A DNA stretch of 64,000 nucleotides, taken from Nocardia pseudobrasiliensis NBRC 108224. Lineage in GTDB: Bacteria; Actinomycetota; Actinomycetes; Mycobacteriales; Mycobacteriaceae. A program made the position numbers and the translations under genes. The stretch lies in the NCBI RefSeq assembly GCF_001613105.1, contig NZ_BDBS01000001.1, forward strand, positions 186,001 through 250,000. The letters run 5' to 3'. Below, piece after piece: positions 17,390 to 25,690 of the stretch. How positions within the stretch are numbered: the first letter of the stretch is position 1; each line of letters begins with the position of its first letter. The notes under the pieces are model-generated. The model was given only the letters and a program-made list of their open reading frames with translations, was not told where the DNA came from and did not search any database.

Positions 17390-19038
17390 GCGCGACCGAT
17401 ATCGTCCTCGACATCCGGGACCTGTCGGTGCGCTTCGGGGACCGCGCGGTCGTCGACCACATCGCGCTGCGGGTACGGCGCGGGGAAGTGGTTGCGCTGG
17501 TGGGGGAGTCGGGGTCGGGGAAGTCGTTGACCGCGCGATCGGTGCTCGGGCTGCTGCCCGAGGGGGCGCGGGCGACCGGCTCGGTGCTACTCGACGGCGT
17601 GGAGATCATCGGCGCCGGTGCGGAGCAACTGCGCGCGCTGCGCGGCGCTCGGGCGGCCATGGTGTTCCAGGATCCGCAGACCGCGCTGAACCCGGTGCAG
17701 AAGATCGGGACGCAACTGATCCAGGCCCTGCGTGCACGCGGTCGAATTACCAAGGAGCAAGCCAGAACTCGCGCGGTGGAGCTGCTGGAGCTGGTCGATA
17801 TTCCCGAACCGCGGCGTCGCGTCGACTGGTATCCGCATCAGCTGTCGGGCGGGCAGAAGCAGCGGGTGGTCATCGCGCTGGCGCTGTCGGGCGAGCCGGA
17901 TCTGCTGATCGCGGACGAGCCGACCACTGCGCTGGATGTCACGGTGCAGGCCGAGATACTCGATCTGCTGCGGGATCTGCGGCGGCGCAAGGGAACCGCG
18001 GTGCTGTTCATCACCCACAATCTGGGTGTGGTCGCCGAGATCGCCGATCGGGTGGTGGTATTGCGCGGGGGTCGGGTGGTCGAGCAGCAGCCGGTGCACG
18101 GGCTGTTCACCGCGCCGCGGGCGGCCTATACCCGGACGCTGCTGGCGGCCGTGCCGCGATTGCCCGAATCCTGTTCCGGGGCAACGGAGTCGGAGATCGA
18201 GGCCAGCGCGGATGCGGCACTCGAGGTTCGCGGACTGGAGGTGGTCTATCGCCAACGCGGGCGGCGGTTCCCGGCGCTGCGCGGGGTGTCGTTGACGTTG
18301 GGTCCACGCGAGGTGATCGGACTGGTCGGCGAATCCGGTTCGGGGAAAAGCACCCTGGGTCGGGCCGCGCTCGGGTTGGTGGCCGCCACGGCGGGTGAGG
18401 TCGTGCTCGGCGGCACCTCGCTGACCGGGCTGTCCGCGCGAGAACTGCGCGCGATCCGCAAACATGTCGCCCTGGTGCAGCAGGATGTCACCGCGGCGCT
18501 GGATCCGCGGCGCACCGTCGAGGAATCCATCGGGGAGCCGCTGGTCGTGCATCGGGTGGCGACGGGTTCGCTGATGCGGGCCAAGGTCGGCGATCTGCTC
18601 GAATCGGTGCGCCTGCCAAGAGAATTCGCGCGGCGTCGTCCCGCGGAGCTGTCCGGCGGTCAGCGCCAGCGCGTGGTTCTGGCCCGCGCGCTCGCCCTCG
18701 CGCCGCGAGTGCTGGTGGCCGACGAGCCGACCAGCGCCCTCGACGTATCGGTGCAGGCCCAGGTGCTGGAACTGTTCGCCGATCTGCGCGCGGAGTACGG
18801 CTTCGCCTGCCTGTTCATCAGTCACGATCTCGCCGTGGTGCACCGGGTGGCCGATCGGGTGGTGGTGCTGCGCGACGGTTCGATCGTCGAATCCGGCACG
18901 GCGGCAGCGGTATTCACCACACCGGCCGACGATTACACCCGCGCGCTGCTGGCGGCGGTACCCGATCCGGACGCGGCCCGCCGTCGGGCCGAGCCCTATC
19001 CGGCACTCATCGCGTTGAACGGTGCCATATCGAAATAG
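17386..19038 (+). CDS. ABC transporter ATP-binding protein with two fused ATPase domains (DppDF)
   Basis: About 550 aa. Two complete nucleotide-binding domains: Walker A GESGSGKS occurs near residues 40 and 318, and the signature motifs are LSGGQKQR (near 155) and LSGGQRQR (near 423). Walker B is LLIADEPTTALD in the first and VLVADEPTSALD in the second. All key residues are intact in both halves. It energises the permease pair. ATGA overlap with the upstream permease shows one operon. Its end overlaps the convergent gene at 18996 by 43 bases. Confidence 0.92.
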   Translation: MSATDIVLDIRDLSVRFGDRAVVDHIALRVRRGEVVALVGESGSGKSLTARSVLGLLPEGARATGSVLLDGVEIIGAGAEQLRALRGARAAMVFQDPQTALNPVQKIGTQLIQALRARGRITKEQARTRAVELLELVDIPEPRRRVDWYPHQLSGGQKQRVVIALALSGEPDLLIADEPTTALDVTVQAEILDLLRDLRRRKGTAVLFITHNLGVVAEIADRVVVLRGGRVVEQQPVHGLFTAPRAAYTRTLLAAVPRLPESCSGATESEIEASADAALEVRGLEVVYRQRGRRFPALRGVSLTLGPREVIGLVGESGSGKSTLGRAALGLVAATAGEVVLGGTSLTGLSARELRAIRKHVALVQQDVTAALDPRRTVEESIGEPLVVHRVATGSLMRAKVGDLLESVRLPREFARRRPAELSGGQRQRVVLARALALAPRVLVADEPTSALDVSVQAQVLELFADLRAEYGFACLFISHDLAVVHRVADRVVVLRDGSIVESGTAAAVFTTPADDYTRALLAAVPDPDAARRRAEPYPALIALNGAISK

Positions 19039-19367
19039 TCCCGCCAGGCGACGATCTTGCCGTCGCGGACCTCGAAGGCGCCCATCACGGGCAACTCGAC
19101 CTTGTTGTCGCCGATGACGAAGCGATCGGTGCGCTCGTTGAGCACCATCGCGCCGACCTCGGCCTGATGGTGAACGGTGAAGTCGATATTGCCGAAGTTG
19201 CCGAGGAAGCCGTGCAGGAACTCCAGGATCGCCGGTTTCCCGGCCAGCGGGGCCATCGGGACGTTGTGGTAGACGGCGTCGTCACTGAAGTACTCGGCAA
19301 TGGATTCCGGTGTCCCGCTGCCCCATTCGGCGCAGAATGCGGTGACCAGTTCACCCGGGGTGCTCAT
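18996..19367 (-). CDS. NTF2-like protein, limonene-1,2-epoxide hydrolase type
   Basis: About 123 aa; ATG at 19367 chosen for the GGAGGTACGC site upstream. The fold is the small SnoaL/NTF2 cone. ERTDRFVIGD and KIVAWRDYFDM carry the Arg and Asp positions used by limonene-1,2-epoxide hydrolase for epoxide opening, so enzymatic activity is plausible. A non-enzymatic SnoaL-like role cannot be excluded. Its own promoter probably lies in the gap before the TetR gene. Confidence 0.72.
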   Translation of the reverse strand: MSTPGELVTAFCAEWGSGTPESIAEYFSDDAVYHNVPMAPLAGKPAILEFLHGFLGNFGNIDFTVHHQAEVGAMVLNERTDRFVIGDNKVELPVMGAFEVRDGKIVAWRDYFDMAPFNAMSAG

Positions 19368-19443
19368 GCGTACCTCCATTTCTAGAACGTGTGACAGAAT
19401 GCCGCCGCACGCGCGCCCGCGCAACCCCGCGTCCCGATGACGG

Positions 19444-20013
19444 TCACGGGATCGCGCGGTTCACGATCGTGGTCACCAGTTCCGCGGCGCGCTTCTCGTC
19501 GAAGATGCCGGGCAGGGTGAGGCGTTCGAGGATGAGCCAGTTCAGGGCCAGGTACATCAGCACGACGGCGTCCTCGTCGCCGGGCATCCGCGATTCGCGG
19601 TAGTTGGCGATATTGAAGTCCAGATCGGCGCGGACCCGCTCGGTCAGCAGGGCCTGCAGGTCGGGTCGGCGGGTGGCCTCCAGTCGCAGTTCGAGGATCG
19701 CCAGGTAGCCGGTGCGGAAGTGGGAGACGCGGTCGACCACCTCGGTCATGAGTTCGGTCATGGACTCGCGGGTCTGCGGTCCACGCGATTTCGCCATGGC
19801 GTCCTCACTGGGGATCAGTCGTTCGTAATAGCGATGCCCCACCTGGACAAGGAGTTCGTCGCGGTTGCGGAAGTAGTTGGAGGTGGTCCCGGCGGGGACC
19901 TCGGCCTCCTTGTCGACCGCGCGGAAAGTCAGTCCGCGGGCCCCTTCTCGGGCCAGGACCTCGATCGATGCGTCCAACAGCGCCTGTCGGCGTTCGGGAT
20001 TCGTGCGCACCAC
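19444..20013 (-). CDS. TetR family transcriptional regulator
   Basis: About 189 aa. A GTG at 20013 (MVRTNPERRQALLDA) is preferred because GGAG lies 9 bases upstream; an in-frame ATG at 20028 falls inside the operator repeat. The helix-turn-helix is near residues 28-47 (EVPAGTTSNYFRNRDEL). It is divergent from the RibD-like reductase gene with two copies of a palindromic site between them. It probably represses both. Confidence 0.85.
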   Translation of the reverse strand: MVRTNPERRQALLDASIEVLAREGARGLTFRAVDKEAEVPAGTTSNYFRNRDELLVQVGHRYYERLIPSEDAMAKSRGPQTRESMTELMTEVVDRVSHFRTGYLAILELRLEATRRPDLQALLTERVRADLDFNIANYRESRMPGDEDAVVLMYLALNWLILERLTLPGIFDEKRAAELVTTIVNRAIP

Positions 20014-20024
20014 TTGACACCACT

Positions 20025-20075
20025 CCATCTGTAGTACTACGGTTCAAATCACTTCGCACAGAGTACTACAGATGG
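20025..20075. promoter_or_regulatory. Paired inverted repeats between TetR and reductase genes
   Basis: CCATCTGTAGTACT (20025-20038) and AGTACTACAGATGG (20062-20075) are a perfect 14-base inverted repeat 23 bases apart. The left copy contains its own 10-base palindrome GTAGTACTAC (20031-20040). This looks like a two-site TetR operator covering the divergent promoters. Confidence 0.6.
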
Positions 20076-20086
20076 GGCGGTAAGAA

Positions 20087-20662
20087 ATGCGAAAGCTCGT
20101 CTACTACGTGGGTGTCTCCCTCGACGGTTACATCGCCGGTCCGCAGGGCCAGTTCGACTTCTATCCACTGGCCGACGATATGGTCGCCTGGTTCGGCGAG
20201 CGCTACCCCGATTCCGTGCCGACGCATCTGCGCGTGCAACTCGGCCTGCCGGTCGATATGCCGAACAAGGTCTGGGACACGGTGCTCATGGGCCGTGGGT
20301 CCTATGAGCCGGGCCTCGCGGTAGGCGCCGAGAGCCCGTTCAACCACCTGAAGCAATACGTCTTCTCCAGCACGTTGAAGCCGGTGGACAATCCGCAGGT
20401 CGAGATCGTCGACACCGATCCGGTCGAACTGGTCCGCCAGCTCCGGCAGCGGGAGGGGCTGGATATCTGGCTCTGCGGTGGCGGCAATCTGGCCGGTCAG
20501 CTGATCGACGAGATCGACCAGCTGATCATCAAGAGCTATCCGGTGCTCGCGGGTGGCGGCATTCCGGTGTTCTCGGGCGATTTCAAGCCGACGCGGTTCA
20601 AGGTCACCGAGCGTCGGGAATTCAGCAGCGGCGCACAGGTTTCCTGGTTCGATCGCGCCTGA
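20087..20662 (+). CDS. Dihydrofolate reductase/RibD-like family protein
   Basis: About 191 aa. Begins MRKLVYYVGVSLDGYIAG, the usual first strand and loop of the RibD C-terminal/DHFR-like family. VLMGRGSYE and WLCGGGNLAGQL are the NADPH-binding segments of this family. It is a single-domain protein without the deaminase half of RibD. These stand-alone members are probably NADPH-dependent reductases of unknown substrate. Regulated by the adjacent TetR. Confidence 0.85.
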   Translation: MRKLVYYVGVSLDGYIAGPQGQFDFYPLADDMVAWFGERYPDSVPTHLRVQLGLPVDMPNKVWDTVLMGRGSYEPGLAVGAESPFNHLKQYVFSSTLKPVDNPQVEIVDTDPVELVRQLRQREGLDIWLCGGGNLAGQLIDEIDQLIIKSYPVLAGGGIPVFSGDFKPTRFKVTERREFSSGAQVSWFDRA

Positions 20663-20711
20663 TCTCGGGCGCGATTCGGCATCCTCACGTTTCACGAAAG
20701 GCAGTACCCCT

Positions 20712-20840
20712 ATGCGAAAGCAGCACAGCACCTTCCCGACCCGGGGCAACAAGCAGCGCTTCGTAACTCGGCCCGTGCCGCCGCGCACGGTGACGCCCAA
20801 GGGCGGCTGGGCTCGGCACGGCAGGCATGGCGCGCGGTAG
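20712..20840 (+). CDS. Small very basic protein, unknown
   Basis: 42 codons from an ATG with GAAAGG ribosome site 9 bases upstream. The product begins MRKQHSTFPTRGNKQRF and is rich in Arg, Lys, Pro and Gly with no hydrophobic core. It lies 49 bases after the reductase gene and could be cotranscribed. No family is recognised. It could be a spurious frame, but the start, ribosome site and composition are reasonable. Confidence 0.35.
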   Translation: MRKQHSTFPTRGNKQRFVTRPVPPRTVTPKGGWARHGRHGAR

Positions 20841-20903
20841 CGCCGGACATACCGAATAGTCTGTTGTCGAGGTCGGAAACGGCCGGAGCGGGAGTTACTG
20901 GAA

Positions 20904-22457
20904 ATGCGGTTCGATACCGATGTGATCGTCGTGGGCGCGGGCCCAACGGGTTTGATGCTGGCCGCCGAGTTGCGGCTGGCCGGGGTGCGGCCGTTGGTGC
21001 TCGAGCGGCAGCCGCGGCCGCGGGACACCCCGAAGGCCGGTGGTCTCGGCGGGCAGATCCTGGAACTGCTGCGGTATCGGGGGCTGCTGGATCGGTTCGA
21101 GGCGGCGTGCACGGATCCGATTCCGGCGCCACGGTTTCCGTTCGGCGGTGTGCATGTGGATCTCACGCGGTTGCCGGATTCCCCGATGCACGCGCTGCCG
21201 CTGCCGCAGCAGAAGCTCGAGCAGCTGCTCGGTGAGCGCGCGGGTGAACTGGGGATCGATATTCGCCGGGGGCACGAGGTGCTGGGCGTGAGCCAGGATG
21301 CCGAGGGCGTCGCCGTGGAGGTGCGCGGGTCGGAAGGCGAATATCGGGTGACCGCTCGCTATCTGGTGGGTTGCGACGGTGCGCGCAGCCGGGTGCGGGA
21401 ATTCGCCGGAATTCCGTTCTCCGGCACCGTGTATCCGGAGGTGAACCGGCTGGCCCAGATCATCGTGCCCGATTCGGTGACGCGGCTGGACGGCGGTGAT
21501 CTCGAGGTGCCCGGATTCGGTACGGTCCGTGCGGGTTTCACGCGGACCGAGCGGGGGCTGTTCGGGATGGGGGTGTCGCCGAATTCGGAGGTGTTGTCGG
21601 TCTACACGATCGAGGACGAGACGGTCGAATACGACGACGATGTGCCGATGACAGTGGCCGAGCTGCGCGACAGCATCCGCCGTGTGCTCGGCGCGGATCT
21701 GCCTGTGGCCCAGACCCATCGGCTGTCCCGCTTCACCTTCAAGGCCCACCACGCGGAACGCTATCGCGACGGCCGCATCCTGCTCGCGGGCGACGCGGCC
21801 CACCTGTTCCCCGCCACGGGAGTGGCCCTGAACGCGGGCATGCTCGACGCGGTCAACCTGGCCTGGAAACTGGCCGCCGAGGTCCAGCACCGAGCCCCCG
21901 AGGCCCTGCTGGACACCTACCACGCCGAACGCCACTTCGCCGGATCCCGCACCATGCTCCACACCCAGGCCCAGGTGGCCCTGCGCCGTGCCAACGACCC
22001 CGCCGGCGAGGCCCTCCGCGCGGTCTTCCAGGAACTGCTCACCGACGAACAGCCCCTACGCCGAATGGGCGCCTTCATCGCGGGCTCCGATATCCGCTAC
22101 CCCCTCCCCAACCCGACCAACCACCCCCTCACCGGCGCTTTCGCCCCCAACCTCCCCCTACACACCGACGACGGCCCCACAACCATCGCCGACCTCCTCC
22201 GCGACGCCCGCCCCCTCCTCCTCATCCCCACCGACCGCCCGGACCTCCACAAGACCGCCCAACCCTGGTTGCCGCACATCGACATCCACCGCATCGAACC
22301 CGAAACCCCCGCAGCCGACGCCCTCCTGATCCGCCCCGACGGCCACATAGCCTGGGCCGCAACCGCAGACGACGCCACCGACACAACCGCCACCACCCTG
22401 CGAACGGCCCTGTCAACCTGGTTCGGCACCCCGGTCACCACGAAAGCCCCTGCCTGA
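20904..22457 (+). CDS. FAD-dependent aromatic hydroxylase/monooxygenase (PheA/TfdB family)
   Basis: About 517 aa, with ATG after GGAGTTACTGGAA. The N-terminal FAD motif is VGAGPTGLMLAAEL; the DG motif is GCDGARSRVRE near residue 158. GDAAHLFPATGVALNAGMLD near residue 295 is the second FAD site. A C-terminal thioredoxin-like domain with Asp/Thr-rich sequence follows. Class A flavoprotein monooxygenases of this type hydroxylate phenols or polyketide aromatics with NAD(P)H. Third positions are strongly C-rich near the 3' end. Confidence 0.88.
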   Translation: MRFDTDVIVVGAGPTGLMLAAELRLAGVRPLVLERQPRPRDTPKAGGLGGQILELLRYRGLLDRFEAACTDPIPAPRFPFGGVHVDLTRLPDSPMHALPLPQQKLEQLLGERAGELGIDIRRGHEVLGVSQDAEGVAVEVRGSEGEYRVTARYLVGCDGARSRVREFAGIPFSGTVYPEVNRLAQIIVPDSVTRLDGGDLEVPGFGTVRAGFTRTERGLFGMGVSPNSEVLSVYTIEDETVEYDDDVPMTVAELRDSIRRVLGADLPVAQTHRLSRFTFKAHHAERYRDGRILLAGDAAHLFPATGVALNAGMLDAVNLAWKLAAEVQHRAPEALLDTYHAERHFAGSRTMLHTQAQVALRRANDPAGEALRAVFQELLTDEQPLRRMGAFIAGSDIRYPLPNPTNHPLTGAFAPNLPLHTDDGPTTIADLLRDARPLLLIPTDRPDLHKTAQPWLPHIDIHRIEPETPAADALLIRPDGHIAWAATADDATDTTATTLRTALSTWFGTPVTTKAPA

Positions 22458-22532
22458 GAGGGCTTTCCCGCCCGGACGCCACGATCCCGCCGGTCGTTCC
22501 TCGGGCTGCCGGGAGGTCCTGCCAATTCCCTC

Positions 22533-22726
22533 GGTGGTGGCAGACCTTCCCGATTCCGCCGGTGGTGGCAGGGCTTCCGATCCTTTCGGTGGTGGCAGGG
22601 CTTTGCGATTCCGCTGGTGGTGGCAGGGCTTCCGATCCTTTCGGTGGTGGCAGGGCTTTGCGATTCCGCTGGTGGTGGCAGGGCTTTCAGATTCCGCCGG
22701 TGGTGGCAGGGCTTTCCAATTCCCTC
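22533..22726. repeat. Tandem 27/28-base repeat, seven copies, between convergent genes
   Basis: GGTGGTGGCAG recurs at 22533, 22561, 22588, 22616, 22643, 22671 and 22699, with spacings of 28, 27, 28, 27, 28 and 28 bases. The blocks 22561-22615 and 22616-22670 are identical over 55 bases, so the last expansion duplicated a two-unit block. All six frames stay open over part of it and none resembles a protein. Degenerate relatives extend on both sides (22502-22532 and 22727-22780). The 385-base gap it sits in holds no gene. Confidence 0.85.
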
Positions 22727-22842
22727 GTCGCCGAGAAGGCTTCGCGGTCTCCCCAGGCCGCCAGGAAGGCTTCTCTTCATAGCCGCTGGGCAGGTTGCCA
22801 CGTTCCCCGTCGTCCGGCCGTCAGGCCGGGCGGCGGGGTGAA

Positions 22843-24576
22843 TCATTCTGGGAGAGGTAGGAATTCGACCAGGGCGTGGTCCGGGGAGTTGGGTGGGACT
22901 ATGGCCAGGCCGGTGCGGTGGAGGAGGCCGGCGAGGTGGGCTGTGCGAATGGTGGGGTCGCCGGACCAGGTCCCGTCGGGGAGGGGGTGGACGGGGATGA
23001 GGCGGGGGACCGGGCCGGTGATGCTGGCGGCGTTGGCCAAGGGGATGAGGAAGGGATGGGTGGGGGTGCGGGCGGTGCGGCCCTCGACGATGGCGGGGGC
23101 GAGGGCGGCGAGGGTGGCTATGGCGGCGTAGGGGTTGCCGGGGAGGCCGAGGACTGCTGTGCCGGTGGGGGTTTCGGCGACGACCGTGGAGCCGCCGGGG
23201 CGCAGGTGCAGGCGGTGGACCAGGATGCGGGCGGCGGTGCGGGCCAGGGCGTCGCGGAGCTGATCGGCCGCGCCGCCGCCGGTGGCGCCGACGATGACCA
23301 GGAGATCGCAGTCGGAGGCGGCCGCGAGCACCTCGTCGAAACCATTCGGTGTGTCGCGCAGGTGGACTCGCTCCGCGGCGTGAATTCCGTAGCGGGACAG
23401 GATCTCCGGCAGCACCGGCCCGATGGAGTCCCGAGTCTGTCCGGTGCGCAGCGGGCCCTCGCTGCGAATCTCGTCGCCGGTCATGACGATTCGCGCCCGC
23501 ACGGGTCCGCGCACCGCGAGCGCGGCCACCTCGGCCGCCGTCGCCGCCGAGATCAGCGGCGTCGACACCGCCGTCCCGGCCTCGGCAATCAGATCGCCGG
23601 GCTGCCAATCCTCGCCGCGGCGGCGCACATCGTCGCGAATCGGGGTGTCGGGCAGCCGGTGCAGCAATTCGCCCTCGAGGCGGACGAATTCGTCGCGGAC
23701 CACCGTCGTCGTCCCCTCGGGCACATGCGCCCCGGTGGCGATGCGCACCGCCTCCCCGCCGGTCAGCCCCACCGGCCGCTGCCCGCCCGCGAAACCGACA
23801 TCGTGGCGCAGCCGCCACGGCCCGTCCCCGGCCACGGCGTAACCGTCCATCGCGGAGACGTCGAATCGCGGCAGCGCCTCGGCGGCGGTCAGGGGCATCG
23901 CCAGCGTCGCATCTCGCGCCGAACGCAGCGGCGTCTGCCGGACCGGCAGCCGGGAAAGTTTGTCGCGCAGAATGTTCCGGGCCTCGTCGAGTGTCAGCGG
24001 CGCGGTCCGGGCGCGCGCCCGGCGCACATCGTCGGGAGTATCGCAATCGGTGACCCCGGGCAGCGCCACCATGACGGTATCCACCGGAACCAGCGCCTTC
24101 ATCGGCTGATTGACCAGCGAGTCCAACCGATCCAGCCCCGACAGCAGCGCCTCGCGCCGCCACACCCCGACCAGATACTGCGGCCGCCCGGTCTCATCGG
24201 CCGCGAATACCGCCGCGGCATCGGCGGCCACGGCCTGCCCGGCCAATTCCTCGATCGCCTCGGCGGTCAGAAACGGCATATCGGCGGCCAGCACCACTAT
24301 CAACTCGGCCGGAAAATCGCACTCCTCCAGCGCGCGCAGCCCGGCCGCGATCGCCGCCACCGGACCGGCCCCGGCGGGCACCTCCTGCACCTGACGAATC
24401 GACGGCGACAGCTCCGGCCGATGCGGCCCGACCACAACCGTGCGCACACTCGAGGCCACCGCGGCCAGCGCCGCCTCCAGCATCGAACGGCCGCCGACCA
24501 CGATGCCGGGCTTGTCCACCCCACCCATTCGGGTGGCTCGCCCGCCCGCGAGCACGATCGCGTCGACCGTGGTCAC
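22843..24576 (-). CDS. Fused molybdenum cofactor guanylyltransferase-like and MoeA domains
   Basis: About 577 aa, GTG start. Residues 1-190 are a MobA/nucleotidyltransferase domain (LAGGRATRMGGVDKPG; ADMPF as metal-binding Asp). Residues about 200-577 are molybdopterin molybdotransferase MoeA (FDVSAMDGYAV; IATGAHVPEGTTTVV; MTGDEI). The two steps of molybdenum cofactor maturation, metal insertion and nucleotide attachment, would be joined in one chain. The usual MoeA GGVSVG-type loop reads GATGGGAAD here and DSN reads DSIG, so activity of the MoeA half is not certain. Last gene of a four-gene reverse operon. The 3' third is written in G-run-rich codons on the plus strand. Confidence 0.85.
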   Translation of the reverse strand: MTTVDAIVLAGGRATRMGGVDKPGIVVGGRSMLEAALAAVASSVRTVVVGPHRPELSPSIRQVQEVPAGAGPVAAIAAGLRALEECDFPAELIVVLAADMPFLTAEAIEELAGQAVAADAAAVFAADETGRPQYLVGVWRREALLSGLDRLDSLVNQPMKALVPVDTVMVALPGVTDCDTPDDVRRARARTAPLTLDEARNILRDKLSRLPVRQTPLRSARDATLAMPLTAAEALPRFDVSAMDGYAVAGDGPWRLRHDVGFAGGQRPVGLTGGEAVRIATGAHVPEGTTTVVRDEFVRLEGELLHRLPDTPIRDDVRRRGEDWQPGDLIAEAGTAVSTPLISAATAAEVAALAVRGPVRARIVMTGDEIRSEGPLRTGQTRDSIGPVLPEILSRYGIHAAERVHLRDTPNGFDEVLAAASDCDLLVIVGATGGGAADQLRDALARTAARILVHRLHLRPGGSTVVAETPTGTAVLGLPGNPYAAIATLAALAPAIVEGRTARTPTHPFLIPLANAASITGPVPRLIPVHPLPDGTWSGDPTIRTAHLAGLLHRTGLAIVPPNSPDHALVEFLPLPE

Positions 24577-24626
24577 GAGCCGTCACCCCGCACGTTGATC
24601 ATGGCGCCGATGGTAGGCGATGCCGG

Positions 24627-25367
24627 TCAGTCGCTTCGCGCACGCAGCAGACGGAACTCATAGGTCTCCGGATCGGCCAGCATCACCGACCGGGTGGCGC
24701 CCGGATGGGATTCGTTGGGCCGCACCGCGATCGCGCCCGCCGCGCGCAGCAGTTCCAGATCGGCGGCCGGATCGCCCGCGGTGCAGGACATCAGCTCCAG
24801 CTGCAGCCTGCCGCGATCACCGGCGTCCGCGACGCGCAGGAATTCCAGCCAGGGACCCTGTCCGGTCGCGGCCCTGATTCCGCTGATCTGCCCGGCGTCG
24901 TGGGTCACCGGCCAGCCCGACGCCGCGGACCAGAAACGGGCCAGTCGCGCCGGATCGCGCGTGTCGATGACGATCGCGGCGACCGCGCCGGTATCGACGT
25001 ACTCCTCCCGCGGTTCCAGCACGCAGAATTCGTTACCCTCGGGATCGGCCAGCACCGTCCACGGCACCGCGCCCTGCCCGATATCGATCGACCGCGCGCC
25101 CAGTGACAGCGCCCGATCCACCTGCACCCGTTGATGATCCAGCGAGCGACTGGCCAGATCCAGATGGATGCGATTCTTCCCGGCCTTGGGTCGCCCGCTC
25201 GCCCGGAAGGTCAGCGCCACATCGGGCGCGTCCGGATCGGGCGCGGCCACCTCGACCTCGTCGGCACGCTCCAGCGCGACCTCCCACCCCAGCAGTTCCG
25301 CCCAGAACCGAGCCACGGACCGCGGCCGGTCCGCCTCGAAGACCACGCACGCCAGACGGGTGGACAT
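24627..25367 (-). CDS. VOC family protein with two glyoxalase-like domains
   Basis: About 246 aa, ATG at 25367 after GGTGGGGGT. Two beta-alpha-beta-beta-beta repeats are seen. The first begins RLACVVFEADRPRSVARFW and the second AAIVIDTRDPARLARFW; both end in ADPE (ADPEGNEFCVL, ADPETYEFRLL). The C-terminal Glu and N-terminal acidic or His ligands fit a small-molecule or metal-binding VOC fold. Function is not predictable further. Fifty bases upstream of the MobA-MoeA gene in the same operon. Confidence 0.8.
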   Translation of the reverse strand: MSTRLACVVFEADRPRSVARFWAELLGWEVALERADEVEVAAPDPDAPDVALTFRASGRPKAGKNRIHLDLASRSLDHQRVQVDRALSLGARSIDIGQGAVPWTVLADPEGNEFCVLEPREEYVDTGAVAAIVIDTRDPARLARFWSAASGWPVTHDAGQISGIRAATGQGPWLEFLRVADAGDRGRLQLELMSCTAGDPAADLELLRAAGAIAVRPNESHPGATRSVMLADPETYEFRLLRARSD

Positions 25368-25395
25368 ACCCCCACCGTAATCGCCCGGCACGCCC

Positions 25396-25689
25396 TCAGA
25401 AGCGAAATCGCGCCGCCGCCAGATCGACCCGATCGCCGCGGATCGGACACCCCTCCTCGGCGAGCCGCTGCAGTTGCCGGTTCATCAGATGCGGGGCGGG
25501 GGCGCCGTTGGCGCGCAGCACCCGATGCCAGGGCAGATCGGCGGAGTCGGTGCGCATGATCCAGCCGACCGTGCGCGGGGTGGACAGCCCGGCGGCCGCG
25601 GCGATATCGCCGTAGGTGGAGACGCGGCCGGGCGGAATCGCGGCCACCAGTTCGCGGACCCGTTCGATTTCGGCGTCGGTGGTCGCCAT
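25396..25689 (-). CDS. Alkyltransferase-like protein (ATL), MGMT family without the catalytic Cys
   Basis: About 97 aa. It has the DNA-binding helix-turn-helix of O6-methylguanine methyltransferases (VSTYGDIAAAAGL, then RTVGWIMRTD), and the active-site motif reads PWHRV instead of PCHRV. Replacement of Cys by Trp defines alkyltransferase-like proteins, which bind O6-alkylguanine and recruit nucleotide excision repair instead of removing the alkyl group. It starts one base after the hydrolase stop, so it is operonic. Confidence 0.9.
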   Translation of the reverse strand: MATTDAEIERVRELVAAIPPGRVSTYGDIAAAAGLSTPRTVGWIMRTDSADLPWHRVLRANGAPAPHLMNRQLQRLAEEGCPIRGDRVDLAAARFRF

Positions 25690-25690
25690 C

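Noticed and set aside
22533..22726. Possible CRISPR array
   Set aside because: The units abut with no unique spacers of 30-40 bases and there are no cas genes.
22534..23131. Open frames through the tandem repeat on the plus strand and a long reverse frame
   Set aside because: The repeat keeps several frames open at once and shares no codon bias; the reverse frame is a shadow of the MobA-MoeA gene.
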